From: CAYVWB01 sp964455395
Lineage (GTDB): Bacteria; Desulfobacterota; Desulfovibrionia; Desulfovibrionales; Desulfovibrionaceae
Length of the DNA: 47,640 nt
Direction: 5' to 3'
NCBI GenBank assembly: GCA_964455395.1
Contig: CAYVWB010000032.1
Span: 1 to 47,640, forward strand
Shown here one piece after another: positions 9,193 through 16,685 of the stretch. The translations under genes were made by a program, and so were the position numbers. The notes beneath the pieces are model-generated. The model worked only from the letters and a program-made list of their open reading frames with translations, did no database searches and was not told the origin of the DNA. How positions within the stretch are numbered: the first letter of the stretch is position 1; every line of letters begins with the position of its first letter.

Positions 9193-9543
9193 AGGCTTTG
9201 TCTGTCACGATTGTAAACGCATGTCACGATATTTAGTCTCCGGCTCTTAGCGCCGGCTTCGTTGCTGCGCCCAAGCAATGAAGGTCTTTTGGGCTCCGCG
9301 TCACAGCCCTTCTCCACACAGACCGTTGACGCCGTCCTCGCTCTGCGTTATTTTTCTGGCGAAATCGCTCCAGCCTGAGACCGCGCTAGGAACGACCTCA
9401 CCGGATTGCCGAAGGGGCTGGGTCTTGTCGGTGCCTTGCCCTGGAGCGGTTTTTCAAACTCGGAAAGAGCTTGGTGAAATGTCGTAATCCCTGATTTGCC
9501 TTCGGGTACCTAGAATGTTCCGGGCCTCTTTTAGCGGCTCGTC
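9193..9543. other. Intergenic region upstream of cas3, no gene seen
   Basis: These 351 bases separate the zinc-ribbon gene from cas3. Short open frames on both strands have no ribosome sites and no protein-like composition. The part next to cas3 must contain the cas operon promoter unless the operon is read through from upstream; a TACAAT box at about 9206-9213 on the minus strand is possible but has no good -35 partner. No copy of the tRNA-Pro attachment sequence is present, so this is not the element's left end. Confidence 0.6.
9203..9230 (-). repeat. Direct repeat TGTCACGAT x2, candidate operator of the cas operon
   Basis: TGTCACGAT occurs at 9203-9211 and again at 9222-9230, a 19-bp period, only 10-40 bp upstream of the cas3 start codon. 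Two identical half-sites about two helical turns apart in a promoter region suggest a regulator binding site. The regulator is unknown. Confidence 0.4.
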
Positions 9544-10122
9544 TCAACGTTTCGCATCCACCTGCTCTTCCAGCTCCGCCACCGCGTCCCTGAGGGCGAT
9601 TAATCCCAAAGCCGTTGCGCGCGTGCTCAGCTCGTCGAACGTGCGCCAGCGCATCCACTTGGGCTTTTCCATGATCGGTTGAAACAGATTGCGACTCGCG
9701 CCGAGCCGCGCCCGCAGTTTCCTTGCCTTGCGTATACGCCGGTCGAATAGCTTTTCCGACTGCACGGCGTAGCGCAGGTCGTGGCATTTGCGGCAGGCGA
9801 ACCGACCAAAACGAGGCCAAGCATAGAGCATCGCCACGCGCCGACCGCAAGCGGGGCAGAGAAACCAGGGGCGCTCGCCGCCAAAGTGACAAGGCGTATG
9901 GTCCAGAAGAATGTGCTGCTCGAAATTGTGGCGAACGAGAAGGCCCCCCGGCGTACGTGTGCATTCCGCCCTGTCCAAATTGCAGTATGGCCCGCACCAC
10001 ACAAGGCGAAAACGAGACCCTTGTTGCAGCAGTCCTTCGCGGTGGAGATACGATATACGCAACTCCAAGCATTGTTCAAGCACCCCACGCCGCGCCTTTC
10101 TGCCAGAGCCATACCCGCCCAT
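9544..10122 (-). CDS. Zinc-ribbon protein of the MGGYGSGR family, function unknown
   Basis: The 192-residue protein opens with MGGYGSGR, which I recognise as the start of a widespread proteobacterial hypothetical family, often near mobile genes. A four-cysteine zinc ribbon is clear: Cys89/Cys92 (CPAC) and Cys110/Cys113 (CRKC), the second knuckle followed by CHDLRYAVQSEKLFDRR, a conserved family stretch. The basic segment after it (RRIRKARKLRARLG) and the helical C terminus suggest nucleic-acid contact, but no activity is known. The start at 10122 has GGAGG five bases upstream and is preferred over 10134. It lies between the iteron cluster and cas3, on the same strand. Confidence 0.8.
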   Translation of the reverse strand: MGGYGSGRKARRGVLEQCLELRISYLHREGLLQQGSRFRLVWCGPYCNLDRAECTRTPGGLLVRHNFEQHILLDHTPCHFGGERPWFLCPACGRRVAMLYAWPRFGRFACRKCHDLRYAVQSEKLFDRRIRKARKLRARLGASRNLFQPIMEKPKWMRWRTFDELSTRATALGLIALRDAVAELEEQVDAKR

Positions 10123-10244
10123 AGTTGCCTCCAAGATTTATCGAAACCAATTGACAATTTCGGCTCTCACATCCAGCTCTGAAGGTATAGATATGGAGAC
10201 CTCCGTCAGTAACAGAGAGAGGGCGTGGCCAAGTTGCACTGCCT

Positions 10245-10388
10245 CAAGTGAAGCAAGTGAAGTTAGTGAACTTTGTTTCTACATTTCTCTCTATGAATGT
10301 CTTTCATGTCCCTTGTCGAGGGCATATAAAACGTTCCGCTTGCGCTAATGTAGGGGGGTAAGTTCACTTAGTTCACTAAGTTCACTCT
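10245..10388. repeat. Two arrays of 9-bp iterons in opposite orientation, candidate origin or operator
   Basis: Three copies stand head to tail at 10245-10271 (CAAGTGAAG, CAAGTGAAG, TTAGTGAAC) and three in the opposite orientation at 10362-10388 (complement of TAAGTGAAC, TTAGTGAAC and a variant). The period is exactly 9 bp in both. They flank about 90 bp of AT-richer DNA, and the second array overlaps the stop codon of the primase-helicase. P4-type elements use iterons beside a primase-helicase gene as replication origin; that role is inferred here. They could also regulate the zinc-ribbon gene, whose start is 120 bp away. Confidence 0.65.
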
Positions 10389-13105
10389 TTGGAGGCCCAG
10401 ACGTCAATTTTTGGGCGAATCCCGCTGAACCTGTAGGCCCCCCCTGTCCCCCTGTGGGATTCTAGGCCAAACTTTTTTACACGGTCCGTGAAGCTTCTCC
10501 GTCCAAGGTGGAAGCGTACGCCAGCGTCATTCGCCCATACTTTGTAGGCGTCGAAAAGGGTTTTGACAGAACAGTTGTGGTCAGGGCCAAGCAAGCACTC
10601 CTCTTCAACGAACTGCGCCACTTGGTCAGACTCCACTCGCCAGTCCCGTTTCGCCTGTTCACTGGACGTAGGCGAAGTGAAGATGCCCCGGCGTATGACT
10701 TCGGCGTAGGAGTCCAGGCCAAGCCGTAAGATCCCTGGCAGTTCCTCCGTCAACTTCTCCTTAAGGTGTGGGTCCTGTTCATGTTCGGCAAAGGTCCGGT
10801 TGAAACGTAGAATAAAGGCCCGACGAAAAAGCGCGTCAGAGAAGTCCCGTGTGTGCGGCATGTGGTTGGTGCCGAACCAGCAGGTGCAGAACGGCGTGAA
10901 TTCGAAGGGCGGTTTGTGCTTATGCTCCGCCGTGGTGAGTTCGCCACTGACGATGGCTTTCAGTTGCGCGTCTGCGATCTGCGCGCCTTCTGCTATCTCC
11001 GTGACAAGGTTCGCCAGCTTGCCGGCAAGGTGCGCCCGTTGGAAGCGGTTCTCGAACTGTGAAGGCTGCACGGCGGCGACGTTCTCAGGTCCCACCAGTG
11101 CGCGCACAACCTCCAGCAGCACGCTTTTTCCGTTGGCGCCAGGCCCGATACACATGACGAACTTTTCCCGCTCGCATGTGCTCATGAGCGTATAGCCAAT
11201 GAGTTCGCAGATGAGAGCGGCCTTTTCCATGGCGTCGTCATCGTCTCGGAACACCTCTTCGAGGAAGCGCACGAACCGGGGGCACTTCGCGGCGGGGTTA
11301 TAAGCCACGGGAACTTGTGTCGTGCGGTAGGATTCTCGCCTGTGGGGGCGGAGCTCCCACTTCTCGCCGGTCCAATGGAGTTCGCCGTTCAAGAGGTTGA
11401 CGCCTTGGCGCTCATGGTCCCAGACGTGGCCGTCGCGGTGGGTTTCCGTCTTCACTAGGTCTAGCACGGACTCAACGCAGGACTTCGTTACTTCCTCGAA
11501 GGGGATGACGCCGTGAGCTGCTTGCTTAACCAGGCGGTCATCACGCTGTTTCCAGACGCCACGCGTTTCCCAAAGCCAGACGCCTTGTCGGTCAGTCAAG
11601 ATATTATCTTGTCCGATCCTGGTGATGATCTTGCGCGCAACCTCAAGGTGAACGACCTCGGGTTTTTCGCCGCAGGTGAGGGCGCGCGCGTCGCTGGCGA
11701 TGTCCTTGGCGGAGCAGCCCATCTTGCGAGCCAAGAGCTTGCTTACGCGCTTCTCCTCGCTGCGCATGAGGCCCGCGCGTCCAATGTCTATGATGATCTC
11801 CTGCAATTCGTCAGGATCTTCAGTGTTCTGAATTTTCTCCTCGATCTCAGCGCGCGTTAGCGGCGGGGTCTCATCACACGCGCAAGCAGCACATTCAAAG
11901 GCGTGCCCCGGAAAGCCGAAGCCCTTCATGTACGAGCACCCGAATGGGTAGGCGTCCCGGCCTTCCAGGTACCGCCATATTTCCCGCCAATGGTCACGCC
12001 GTTTTTGCGGTGTATTGTACGTCTCCGAATGTGGGTAGCGCTCCACGAACTCCTTGACGGCCTCCCACGCCCCGGGACCGTCGTAGCCCGCGTCGCGGAA
12101 GTAGGCGACCAGCTGCAGGACCAGCCGGTTGAAGTTCACGCGCTCGGAGTTCGGCGGCATCGCCACCAGGATGTAACCCACACACTGCGGGATAGATTCG
12201 CGCAACCTTTCGCGCGCCTCATCCGTCAAAGGTGTGGCCGCATCGCCTTCCTGCGCCTCCTGACGGACGGCCTGCCGCGTCTCGTCATAGAACACAGCGA
12301 GGTAGGTTTCCTTCCCTGGCTGTGGTTCGTCGTCCTCTTCAAGATGACGTGGCGCGGCGGTCAACGCCATCAAATCCTCCGTGGGCAAGCTCAACTCGCA
12401 CGCTGCCAATGGAGCCTTATATCGACCATTCGCCCGTTTGACGTTGGGGATTCGCCACATGCGCCCTTTGCGCATATTGTAGATGGCCATGTCCAACGTG
12501 GGCAGGTTTGCGCTCACGGCGAGGCGTGCGGCCATGCGTTTGTGGATGCGAGGCAAGAGCGGGTCGCCGGCCTCGCCAGCGAAGAGCGCCGCCGGAACCT
12601 CGACGTGGAACCCCTTCGAACCTGAGGCAAAAAAGCGCAGAGTCTCCGGCTCCACGCTGTAGACTTCCTCCAGGTGCGCAACCAGCCGCTTGACGTCCTC
12701 GTGGGCGGCTCCTGGATCGTCTTTGCTGTCGAAGTCGAAGCAGAGGTCTCCCCAGCGGTGGGGTTCTTCCGCTCCCTCCTCATATGGCGCAGACAAGGCG
12801 CACATGGTGAAGAACGCGGCGCCGTCGTTGATGGCTTTGTCGCGGGCCTCGGGCGTGTTCTTGATGAGTCGCCATGCTCCTTGAGGATCGGTGGTCCAGT
12901 AGCGGAGGCGGGAGGTGTTGCCTTCCTTCTTGACACCGCCGCATGAATCGTCACCCCCTGCCAGGGCCGCCACCTCAGGCGGCCCTTGTTCTTTGTGCTC
13001 TGGATCAAGCTCACGGATGCGCTCGGGCACCTGCTCCGCAATATCCTCTTGCTTCGGTGCGGTATTCATGTCCCAAAAATCGGGAGAGAGAGCGGTGCCG
13101 CCCAT
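10382..13105 (-). CDS. Mobile-element primase-helicase (AEP primase + SF3 helicase)
   Basis: The 907-residue protein combines an archaeo-eukaryotic-type primase with a superfamily 3 helicase, the layout of replication proteins in phages and satellites. Primase motifs are Asp124/Asp126 (CFDFDSKDD), SGSKGFHVEVP (161-171) and LDMAIYNMRKGRMWRIPN (204-221). A D5_N-type region follows, then Walker A GPGANGKS (654-661), Walker B ANLVTEIAEG, and FGTNHMPHTRDFSDALFRR with the arginine finger. The C terminus looks like a winged helix. The ATG at 13105 gives the longest product; an ATG at codon 13 is an alternative. Its presence implies the element replicates autonomously at some stage. Confidence 0.92.
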   Translation of the reverse strand: MGGTALSPDFWDMNTAPKQEDIAEQVPERIRELDPEHKEQGPPEVAALAGGDDSCGGVKKEGNTSRLRYWTTDPQGAWRLIKNTPEARDKAINDGAAFFTMCALSAPYEEGAEEPHRWGDLCFDFDSKDDPGAAHEDVKRLVAHLEEVYSVEPETLRFFASGSKGFHVEVPAALFAGEAGDPLLPRIHKRMAARLAVSANLPTLDMAIYNMRKGRMWRIPNVKRANGRYKAPLAACELSLPTEDLMALTAAPRHLEEDDEPQPGKETYLAVFYDETRQAVRQEAQEGDAATPLTDEARERLRESIPQCVGYILVAMPPNSERVNFNRLVLQLVAYFRDAGYDGPGAWEAVKEFVERYPHSETYNTPQKRRDHWREIWRYLEGRDAYPFGCSYMKGFGFPGHAFECAACACDETPPLTRAEIEEKIQNTEDPDELQEIIIDIGRAGLMRSEEKRVSKLLARKMGCSAKDIASDARALTCGEKPEVVHLEVARKIITRIGQDNILTDRQGVWLWETRGVWKQRDDRLVKQAAHGVIPFEEVTKSCVESVLDLVKTETHRDGHVWDHERQGVNLLNGELHWTGEKWELRPHRRESYRTTQVPVAYNPAAKCPRFVRFLEEVFRDDDDAMEKAALICELIGYTLMSTCEREKFVMCIGPGANGKSVLLEVVRALVGPENVAAVQPSQFENRFQRAHLAGKLANLVTEIAEGAQIADAQLKAIVSGELTTAEHKHKPPFEFTPFCTCWFGTNHMPHTRDFSDALFRRAFILRFNRTFAEHEQDPHLKEKLTEELPGILRLGLDSYAEVIRRGIFTSPTSSEQAKRDWRVESDQVAQFVEEECLLGPDHNCSVKTLFDAYKVWANDAGVRFHLGRRSFTDRVKKFGLESHRGTGGAYRFSGIRPKIDVWASKE

Positions 13106-13108
13106 TGG

Positions 13109-13387
13109 CTAAGCCCCCTCAAGCGCAAGGAGTTCGACATCAAAAACTAACTCACCCTTGAAGTCCACGTGGGGCAAGGCTAGTATCCTACCTTCCAGTA
13201 GAAGGGTGTCCACTGCTTCTCGTACCTGATAGGGGGTAATGCCACTGCCCCGTGCAGCCTCCACAATGTGACGGAGTGTGATTGCGATTCCTCCATCGTT
13301 GTGCACCTCAATAAACTCGAAGACCAAATTTTTGATCGTTGCAGTAAGGGATGACTTGCGCGTTGCGTTCTTGTGGGTTACATTCAT
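13109..13387 (-). CDS. Small winged-helix-like protein
   Basis: The 92-residue product has a helix-rich middle (ITLRHIVEAARGSGITPYQVREAVDTLLLEGRI) that reads like a winged helix-turn-helix, followed by a strand-rich end. GAGAGG precedes the ATG at 13387. It ends three bases before the primase-helicase start, so the two genes are almost certainly co-translated. I do not recognise the family; a role in replication control or as an accessory DNA-binding subunit of the primase is possible but not shown. Confidence 0.7.
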   Translation of the reverse strand: MNVTHKNATRKSSLTATIKNLVFEFIEVHNDGGIAITLRHIVEAARGSGITPYQVREAVDTLLLEGRILALPHVDFKGELVFDVELLALEGA

Positions 13388-13407
13388 TTTAACCTCTCTA
13401 GATGCTT

Positions 13408-13446
13408 GACCCCGTGTGGAATGCCCTCCGCGCGGGGTCGTTTTTT
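13408..13446 (+). terminator. Intrinsic terminator facing the plus strand
   Basis: GACCCCG (13408-13414) pairs with CGGGGTC (13433-13439) and is followed by GTTTTTT on the plus strand. All genes here lie on the minus strand, where no T-run follows the hairpin, so it would stop antisense or leftover transcription. Confidence 0.55.
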
Positions 13447-13690
13447 ATTCAGACGCCTGAGCCACGGCGAATCGTTCCGCCAACCACTGTGCGGCCTCCA
13501 TCTTCGGGTAGACGGCGCGCCGCCGGACCATCACCTTGCCGGGGATGCCGTTCTTGCCGCCGTCCAGAGAATCCAAGTTCGCGAGCGTGCGAGGCGAAAG
13601 CATGCCCTCGACGCCAAAGATGCGGGGGAGTTCGGTGCGGGTGACGTACTCGCCGGGGATTGCCTCTGCCATCAATTCGAAATCATGCAT
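13445..13690 (-). CDS. Small AlpA/excisionase-like DNA-binding protein
   Basis: The 81-residue protein resembles short prophage helix-turn-helix proteins with the pattern YVTRTELPRIFGVEG, LSPRTLANLDSLDGGKNGIPGK and VMVRRRAVYPKMEAAQWLAERF: a first helix pair, a loop with LSPRTLANLDS, and a final basic strand plus helix. Proteins of this kind act as excisionases or as activators of integrase genes. GGGAGG lies seven bases before the ATG at 13690, and that ribosome site is part of an 11-bp perfect inverted repeat. It is the first gene of the replication block that continues into the wHTH protein and the primase. The exact role is inferred. Confidence 0.7.
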   Translation of the reverse strand: MHDFELMAEAIPGEYVTRTELPRIFGVEGMLSPRTLANLDSLDGGKNGIPGKVMVRRRAVYPKMEAAQWLAERFAVAQASE

Positions 13691-13697
13691 AAGAAAA

Positions 13698-13729
13698 CCT
13701 CCCAGTGATTTTTGTGTTTCACTGGGAGG
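13698..13729 (-). promoter_or_regulatory. Perfect 11-bp inverted repeat covering the ribosome site of the excisionase-like gene
   Basis: CCTCCCAGTGA (13698-13708) and TCACTGGGAGG (13719-13729) are perfect complements with a 10-nt T-rich loop. The left arm on the minus strand is the GGGAGG ribosome site of the gene starting at 13690. In RNA the hairpin would hide that site; in DNA it could be a dimeric repressor operator. Confidence 0.6.
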
Positions 13730-13777
13730 CTATGCACGTCCAACGGTGGAAAAAATCCCCGAAAGTAGTTTCTGGGA

Positions 13778-14497
13778 TTAAATTGTGAAGACGATGGCCT
13801 CGCTTCGATCCAAGAGGGCTTTTGGGACACCTCGCTTGGGATAGTGCTGGCAGCCATCCTGAAGGTATTGATCCGATAGGGAGAGAAAGGCGCTCAACCC
13901 CTTTTGTGTCAGCGCCAACCTTTGCAGTAGACCAAGGGGGTGACAGGTGCCATCGCCCTGGCCTTTATTGTCAAGGTATGCGGCCCAAAGATGAGCAACA
14001 CTTTTATACGGTCTCCAAGATTCTTGGTGTAGGTGCTTGCCTATCTTCTCATGTTCCAGCGGTGCTGGCCTGTCCGGTGTGAGTTGGGCTTGCAGACAGA
14101 GACATGCATCGTGGAGACCACAAGGGATGGCAAGCGCAATCTTGAGTATCGCACCAGAGCGTTGGGCTTTTGAGATGGTTCTTTCTGTTTCATTAGGTAA
14201 GGAGTCAAGCTTGCCGGAATAGCAGAGGAGCTTCGCTAAGATGCTCCAGTCTAACTCCATATCCGCTAACGTCGAACCGAACCACTCGCCAAATTGCTTT
14301 GTTACCTCCACTCTGGTTTCACAAGAAGAGTCTAGCGCCTCGTACTGCTGTTGCGCCATCAGTGCGAATAGGGCGCGTAATAGCCAACGAATCCGGGCCT
14401 CGTTGTGGTTCTCTGGGTCGGGATAAAGCATGAGTGACAAAATGTTGAGGGCGATAATGGAATTGTCACTTATCTCGGAATAATCAAACAGCGGCAT
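13778..14497 (-). CDS. Hypothetical protein of the mobile element
   Basis: I do not recognise this 239-residue protein. It is predicted soluble and helical, with a leucine-rich first half (SIIALNILSLMLYP, RIRWLLRALFALMAQQQYEAL) and scattered cysteines and histidines (CGLHDACLCLQAQL near residue 126). It has no signal peptide or membrane segment. The ATG at 14497 follows GGAGGGG. It sits between the integrase and the excisionase-like gene, a usual place for accessory or cargo genes, has its own candidate promoter, and its codon use is less GC-rich than the integrase and the primase. A defence or regulatory role is possible but unsupported. Confidence 0.7.
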   Translation of the reverse strand: MPLFDYSEISDNSIIALNILSLMLYPDPENHNEARIRWLLRALFALMAQQQYEALDSSCETRVEVTKQFGEWFGSTLADMELDWSILAKLLCYSGKLDSLPNETERTISKAQRSGAILKIALAIPCGLHDACLCLQAQLTPDRPAPLEHEKIGKHLHQESWRPYKSVAHLWAAYLDNKGQGDGTCHPLGLLQRLALTQKGLSAFLSLSDQYLQDGCQHYPKRGVPKALLDRSEAIVFTI

Positions 14498-14617
14498 CGA
14501 AGGCCCCTCCCTATGAGCAGTTTGCCGGCAGGAAGGAAGCCAAGGCCACGCCGGCGGGGTCCGGCGTTTCAGCGCGGGGGATCAGTCCGCTCCTAGGCCC
14601 TGGCAACAGTGGTCGCT

Positions 14618-14645
14618 ATAATATGGTGCAGGCTACTTGCCTCAA
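14618..14645 (-). promoter_or_regulatory. Candidate sigma-70 promoter for the hypothetical cargo gene
   Basis: TTGAGG (14645-14640) and TATTAT (14623-14618) on the minus strand are 16 bp apart. The promoter lies over the very end of the integrase gene and would leave a leader of about 115 bases before the start at 14497. Confidence 0.45.
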
Positions 14646-15913
14646 TCCAACAGGTTTATGACCTTTTGGCCCGCCGTCACATTCTCTTCTTCCTCGTCTT
14701 CAAGCTGCGAGGTCCGCGCATCCATGGCGGCCACGGCTTCGCGCAGGCTGTCTGGTAAGAGGTGGGAATAGCGCTGCGTTTGGGAAAGGTCCGCGTGGCC
14801 CATTAGCTCTTTGATGCGGTAGAGGTCCGTCCCGCTCTCGGCAAGCCAGCTTGCGAAGCTGTGGCGCAACGAATGGAAACACACGCGGTAGCGGCGGTCT
14901 TCTACGCCATCATTAAAGCCCAATGATTCCACGACGCGCTCAAATGTTCGGGAGACCTCCTTCACCTGCTGGCCTTTCCTATTGGTGAAGACATAAGCCG
15001 CCGGCTCTCCGCCACCGCGTTGCGTGAGCATGGCCTTAACGGCTTGGGTCATGTAGGCGGCGCGGTTGCGTCCGGATTTCGTGTCTCGCAGGAAGAGAAT
15101 CCCCCTGGCCAAGTCCACGTCTCCCCATGTGAGATTGAAGACTTCACCGGCGCGCAGGCCACAACCCAAGGCAAGCAAGGCTTGGTCGTGCAGGTCGAGG
15201 CTTCGCTCTTGCAAGGCGTCCAAGAGTTGACGGGCTTCGTCCACCGTCAGGAAACGCATACGACGATTATCCACCTTGGGAGCTTTCACCTTGCGCGTGG
15301 GCGAAACGCAGCTGATTATGCTGTGATCGGCGGCGAAGTTGTACACCTGCCGCACAAGGGCAAGCATGTAATCAACAGTGCGGGGGGCCTTCCCTGCATC
15401 TGCCATCTTCTTCTTGATGCGTTCCAGGTCCAATGGGGAGACTTTGGCCATGGGCTTCTTGCCGATGGAAGGCGCAAGCCATTTGTAAAAAAAACCTCGT
15501 TCCGTGGCTAGCGAGGCTTGTTTCTTATTCGCCTCCTGCACGGGCCAGTAGTGTTTCTCGAAGACCTCGCCAAAGGTGATGGCTTCCCATTCAGCCTGCC
15601 GGCGCGCTTTCTCTTCGGCCTCTCTGCGCTGCATTTCTTCGCTGCGTTTCTCAGCAAGGGAGAACGGGCCGTCACCCTCTCGGATGTTGCGCTTGATTTC
15701 CGCCAAGGTTTCAGCGGCGCGGGCAGCGCTCCAGCCCTCAGAGGACCAGCCCATGCCTTCCGTCTTGAGCTTGCCTTCCACCTTGTAGCGAATCCGGAAA
15801 TAGCGATCCGGCCCGACGCCGTGCTTGCGCGTGGCGTGCGCCCGGCTCTGCACGCCAGGGAATTTCGTCCCTTGCCAGCGGCGCGCATCGGGTGTGCTCT
15901 TTTCGTTGGTCAT
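14642..15913 (-). CDS. int: Tyrosine-family site-specific integrase
   Basis: This 423-residue recombinase integrates and excises the element at a tRNA gene. The N-terminal part (about 1-110) is an arm-binding domain with a charged helical linker, 111-205 is the core-binding SAM-like domain, and 215-400 is the catalytic domain with all active residues: Arg254 (GLRAGEVFNL), Lys279 (DTKSG), His347 and Arg350 (FHSLRH), His373 (MGHADLSQTQRYSHL) and Tyr382. The acidic tail is unusual but not disruptive. GGAG precedes the ATG at 15913. Paired GGTGTACCC repeats and a tRNA-Pro 3' end lie directly upstream, as expected for an attachment region. Confidence 0.95.
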   Translation of the reverse strand: MTNEKSTPDARRWQGTKFPGVQSRAHATRKHGVGPDRYFRIRYKVEGKLKTEGMGWSSEGWSAARAAETLAEIKRNIREGDGPFSLAEKRSEEMQRREAEEKARRQAEWEAITFGEVFEKHYWPVQEANKKQASLATERGFFYKWLAPSIGKKPMAKVSPLDLERIKKKMADAGKAPRTVDYMLALVRQVYNFAADHSIISCVSPTRKVKAPKVDNRRMRFLTVDEARQLLDALQERSLDLHDQALLALGCGLRAGEVFNLTWGDVDLARGILFLRDTKSGRNRAAYMTQAVKAMLTQRGGGEPAAYVFTNRKGQQVKEVSRTFERVVESLGFNDGVEDRRYRVCFHSLRHSFASWLAESGTDLYRIKELMGHADLSQTQRYSHLLPDSLREAVAAMDARTSQLEDEEEENVTAGQKVINLLD

Positions 15914-15929
15914 ATAATCACTCCGTCAG

Positions 15930-16029
15930 GGTGTACCCAAAGGTGTACCCAGAGGCAAAAAGCGGAGTGGCCTTGTTTTCTGAATTCTTCGGCCCCGGCC
16001 TCTCTTTTTGGGTACACCCTGGGTACACC
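15930..16029. repeat. Paired inverted GGTGTACCC sites, candidate integrase arm sites
   Basis: GGTGTACCC occurs at 15930-15938 and 15942-15950, and its complement GGGTACACC at 16010-16018 and 16021-16029. Spacing within each pair is 11-12 bp, about one helical turn, and the pairs face each other across about 60 bp. They lie between the integrase start and the tRNA-derived core, the place where arm-type integrase sites are found. Confidence 0.6.
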
Positions 16030-16159
16030 AAAAACAAGGAAATTGGCAATATCCTAATGACGACAAATGAAGAGAGTATTAGCTTAAAGACCTGTAAAGT
16101 AATGGACAAGACTAGGTCAAGTGATGTGGGGTGAAATCGTAAACGTCTGAATGAAGTTC

Positions 16160-16193
16160 AGAGGGTCGAAGGTTCAAATCCTTTCATCCCGAC
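16160..16193 (+). other. Attachment site: 3' fragment of tRNA-Pro
   Basis: The sequence contains a complete T-arm (GAAGG, loop TTCAAAT, CCTTT), a seven-base acceptor strand CATCCCG, discriminator A and an encoded CCA; the GGGTCG before it matches the variable region of bacterial tRNA-Pro. No matching 5' half (CGGGATG) or anticodon arm lies upstream, so this is only the 3' part. This is what remains at the far end when an element inserts into a tRNA 3' end. The intact tRNA should lie beyond the left edge of the window. Confidence 0.8.
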
Positions 16194-16213
16194 CAGATAT
16201 TTCCCCAAGAAAA

Positions 16214-16252
16214 AGGGCCGGTTGGCAGAGAATGCCAGCTGGTCCTCTTTTT
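16214..16252 (+). terminator. Intrinsic terminator, probably of the original tRNA-Pro gene
   Basis: A 14-bp stem (16214-16227 with 16233-16246, a few G-U pairs) with a 5-nt loop ends in CTTTTT. It lies 20 bases after the tRNA-Pro CCA end on the same strand, so it most likely terminated that tRNA before the insertion. Confidence 0.8.
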
Positions 16253-16685
16253 GTGGTGGAGAGCAGGAGGGTGAACCGGTGGGGGGGTGAGTGGCGGGTG
16301 GTGTTGACGGAGTTAAGGAAAGAATGAGGCAAGTTTGTGAAAATTGTTGCATGACCCCGCAGAGACCGGGTATTCTGTGCGTGCATTAAGGGTCTCGCAA
16401 CGCGCTTTAGTGGCTTCGGGCTGTCTTGCAAGTCAACAGGCGACATGCGTTGCAAGATAGCCGCACCGTTTGCGCGAATGCTATATATTGATATTGTTGA
16501 CTTTTCAGTCTTTCTTGCAAGTTCTGGTCTGTGGTGTGGAAGGATTGCTTCTTGCTCCCAAGGCGTGGTGAAAAAAAGCGCAAATGCTGCGGCGGCCTCA
16601 ATTCGATCGTGTTGCCGGGGTGGGCCGCCCCCGTAACGCGACAGCTCCCGAACGATTCCCGCCGGCTCATGACGCGGAGGTGAAG
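16253..16685 (+). promoter_or_regulatory. Leader region of the signalling operon, with a weak sigma-54-like site
   Basis: No gene is seen in these 433 bases. GGATTG-CTTC-TTGCT at 16542-16556 keeps the GG-N10-GC spacing and the TTGCT box of a -24/-12 promoter, but the -24 box is poor. It would give a leader of about 120 bases before the first response regulator. A TGGC...TTGCA pair at about 16410-16430 has the wrong spacing. Confidence 0.35.

Noticed and set aside
9398..10072. 224-codon minus-strand frame
   Set aside because: Frame-shifted shadow of the zinc-ribbon gene, Arg/Ser/Pro-rich, without a ribosome site.
16158..16352. Short minus-strand frame ending KGFEPSTL
   Set aside because: That peptide is the well-known translation of a tRNA 3' end; it supports the attachment site, not a gene.
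16411..16430. TGGC...TTGCA as a -24/-12 promoter
   Set aside because: Fourteen bases separate GG and GC where ten are needed.
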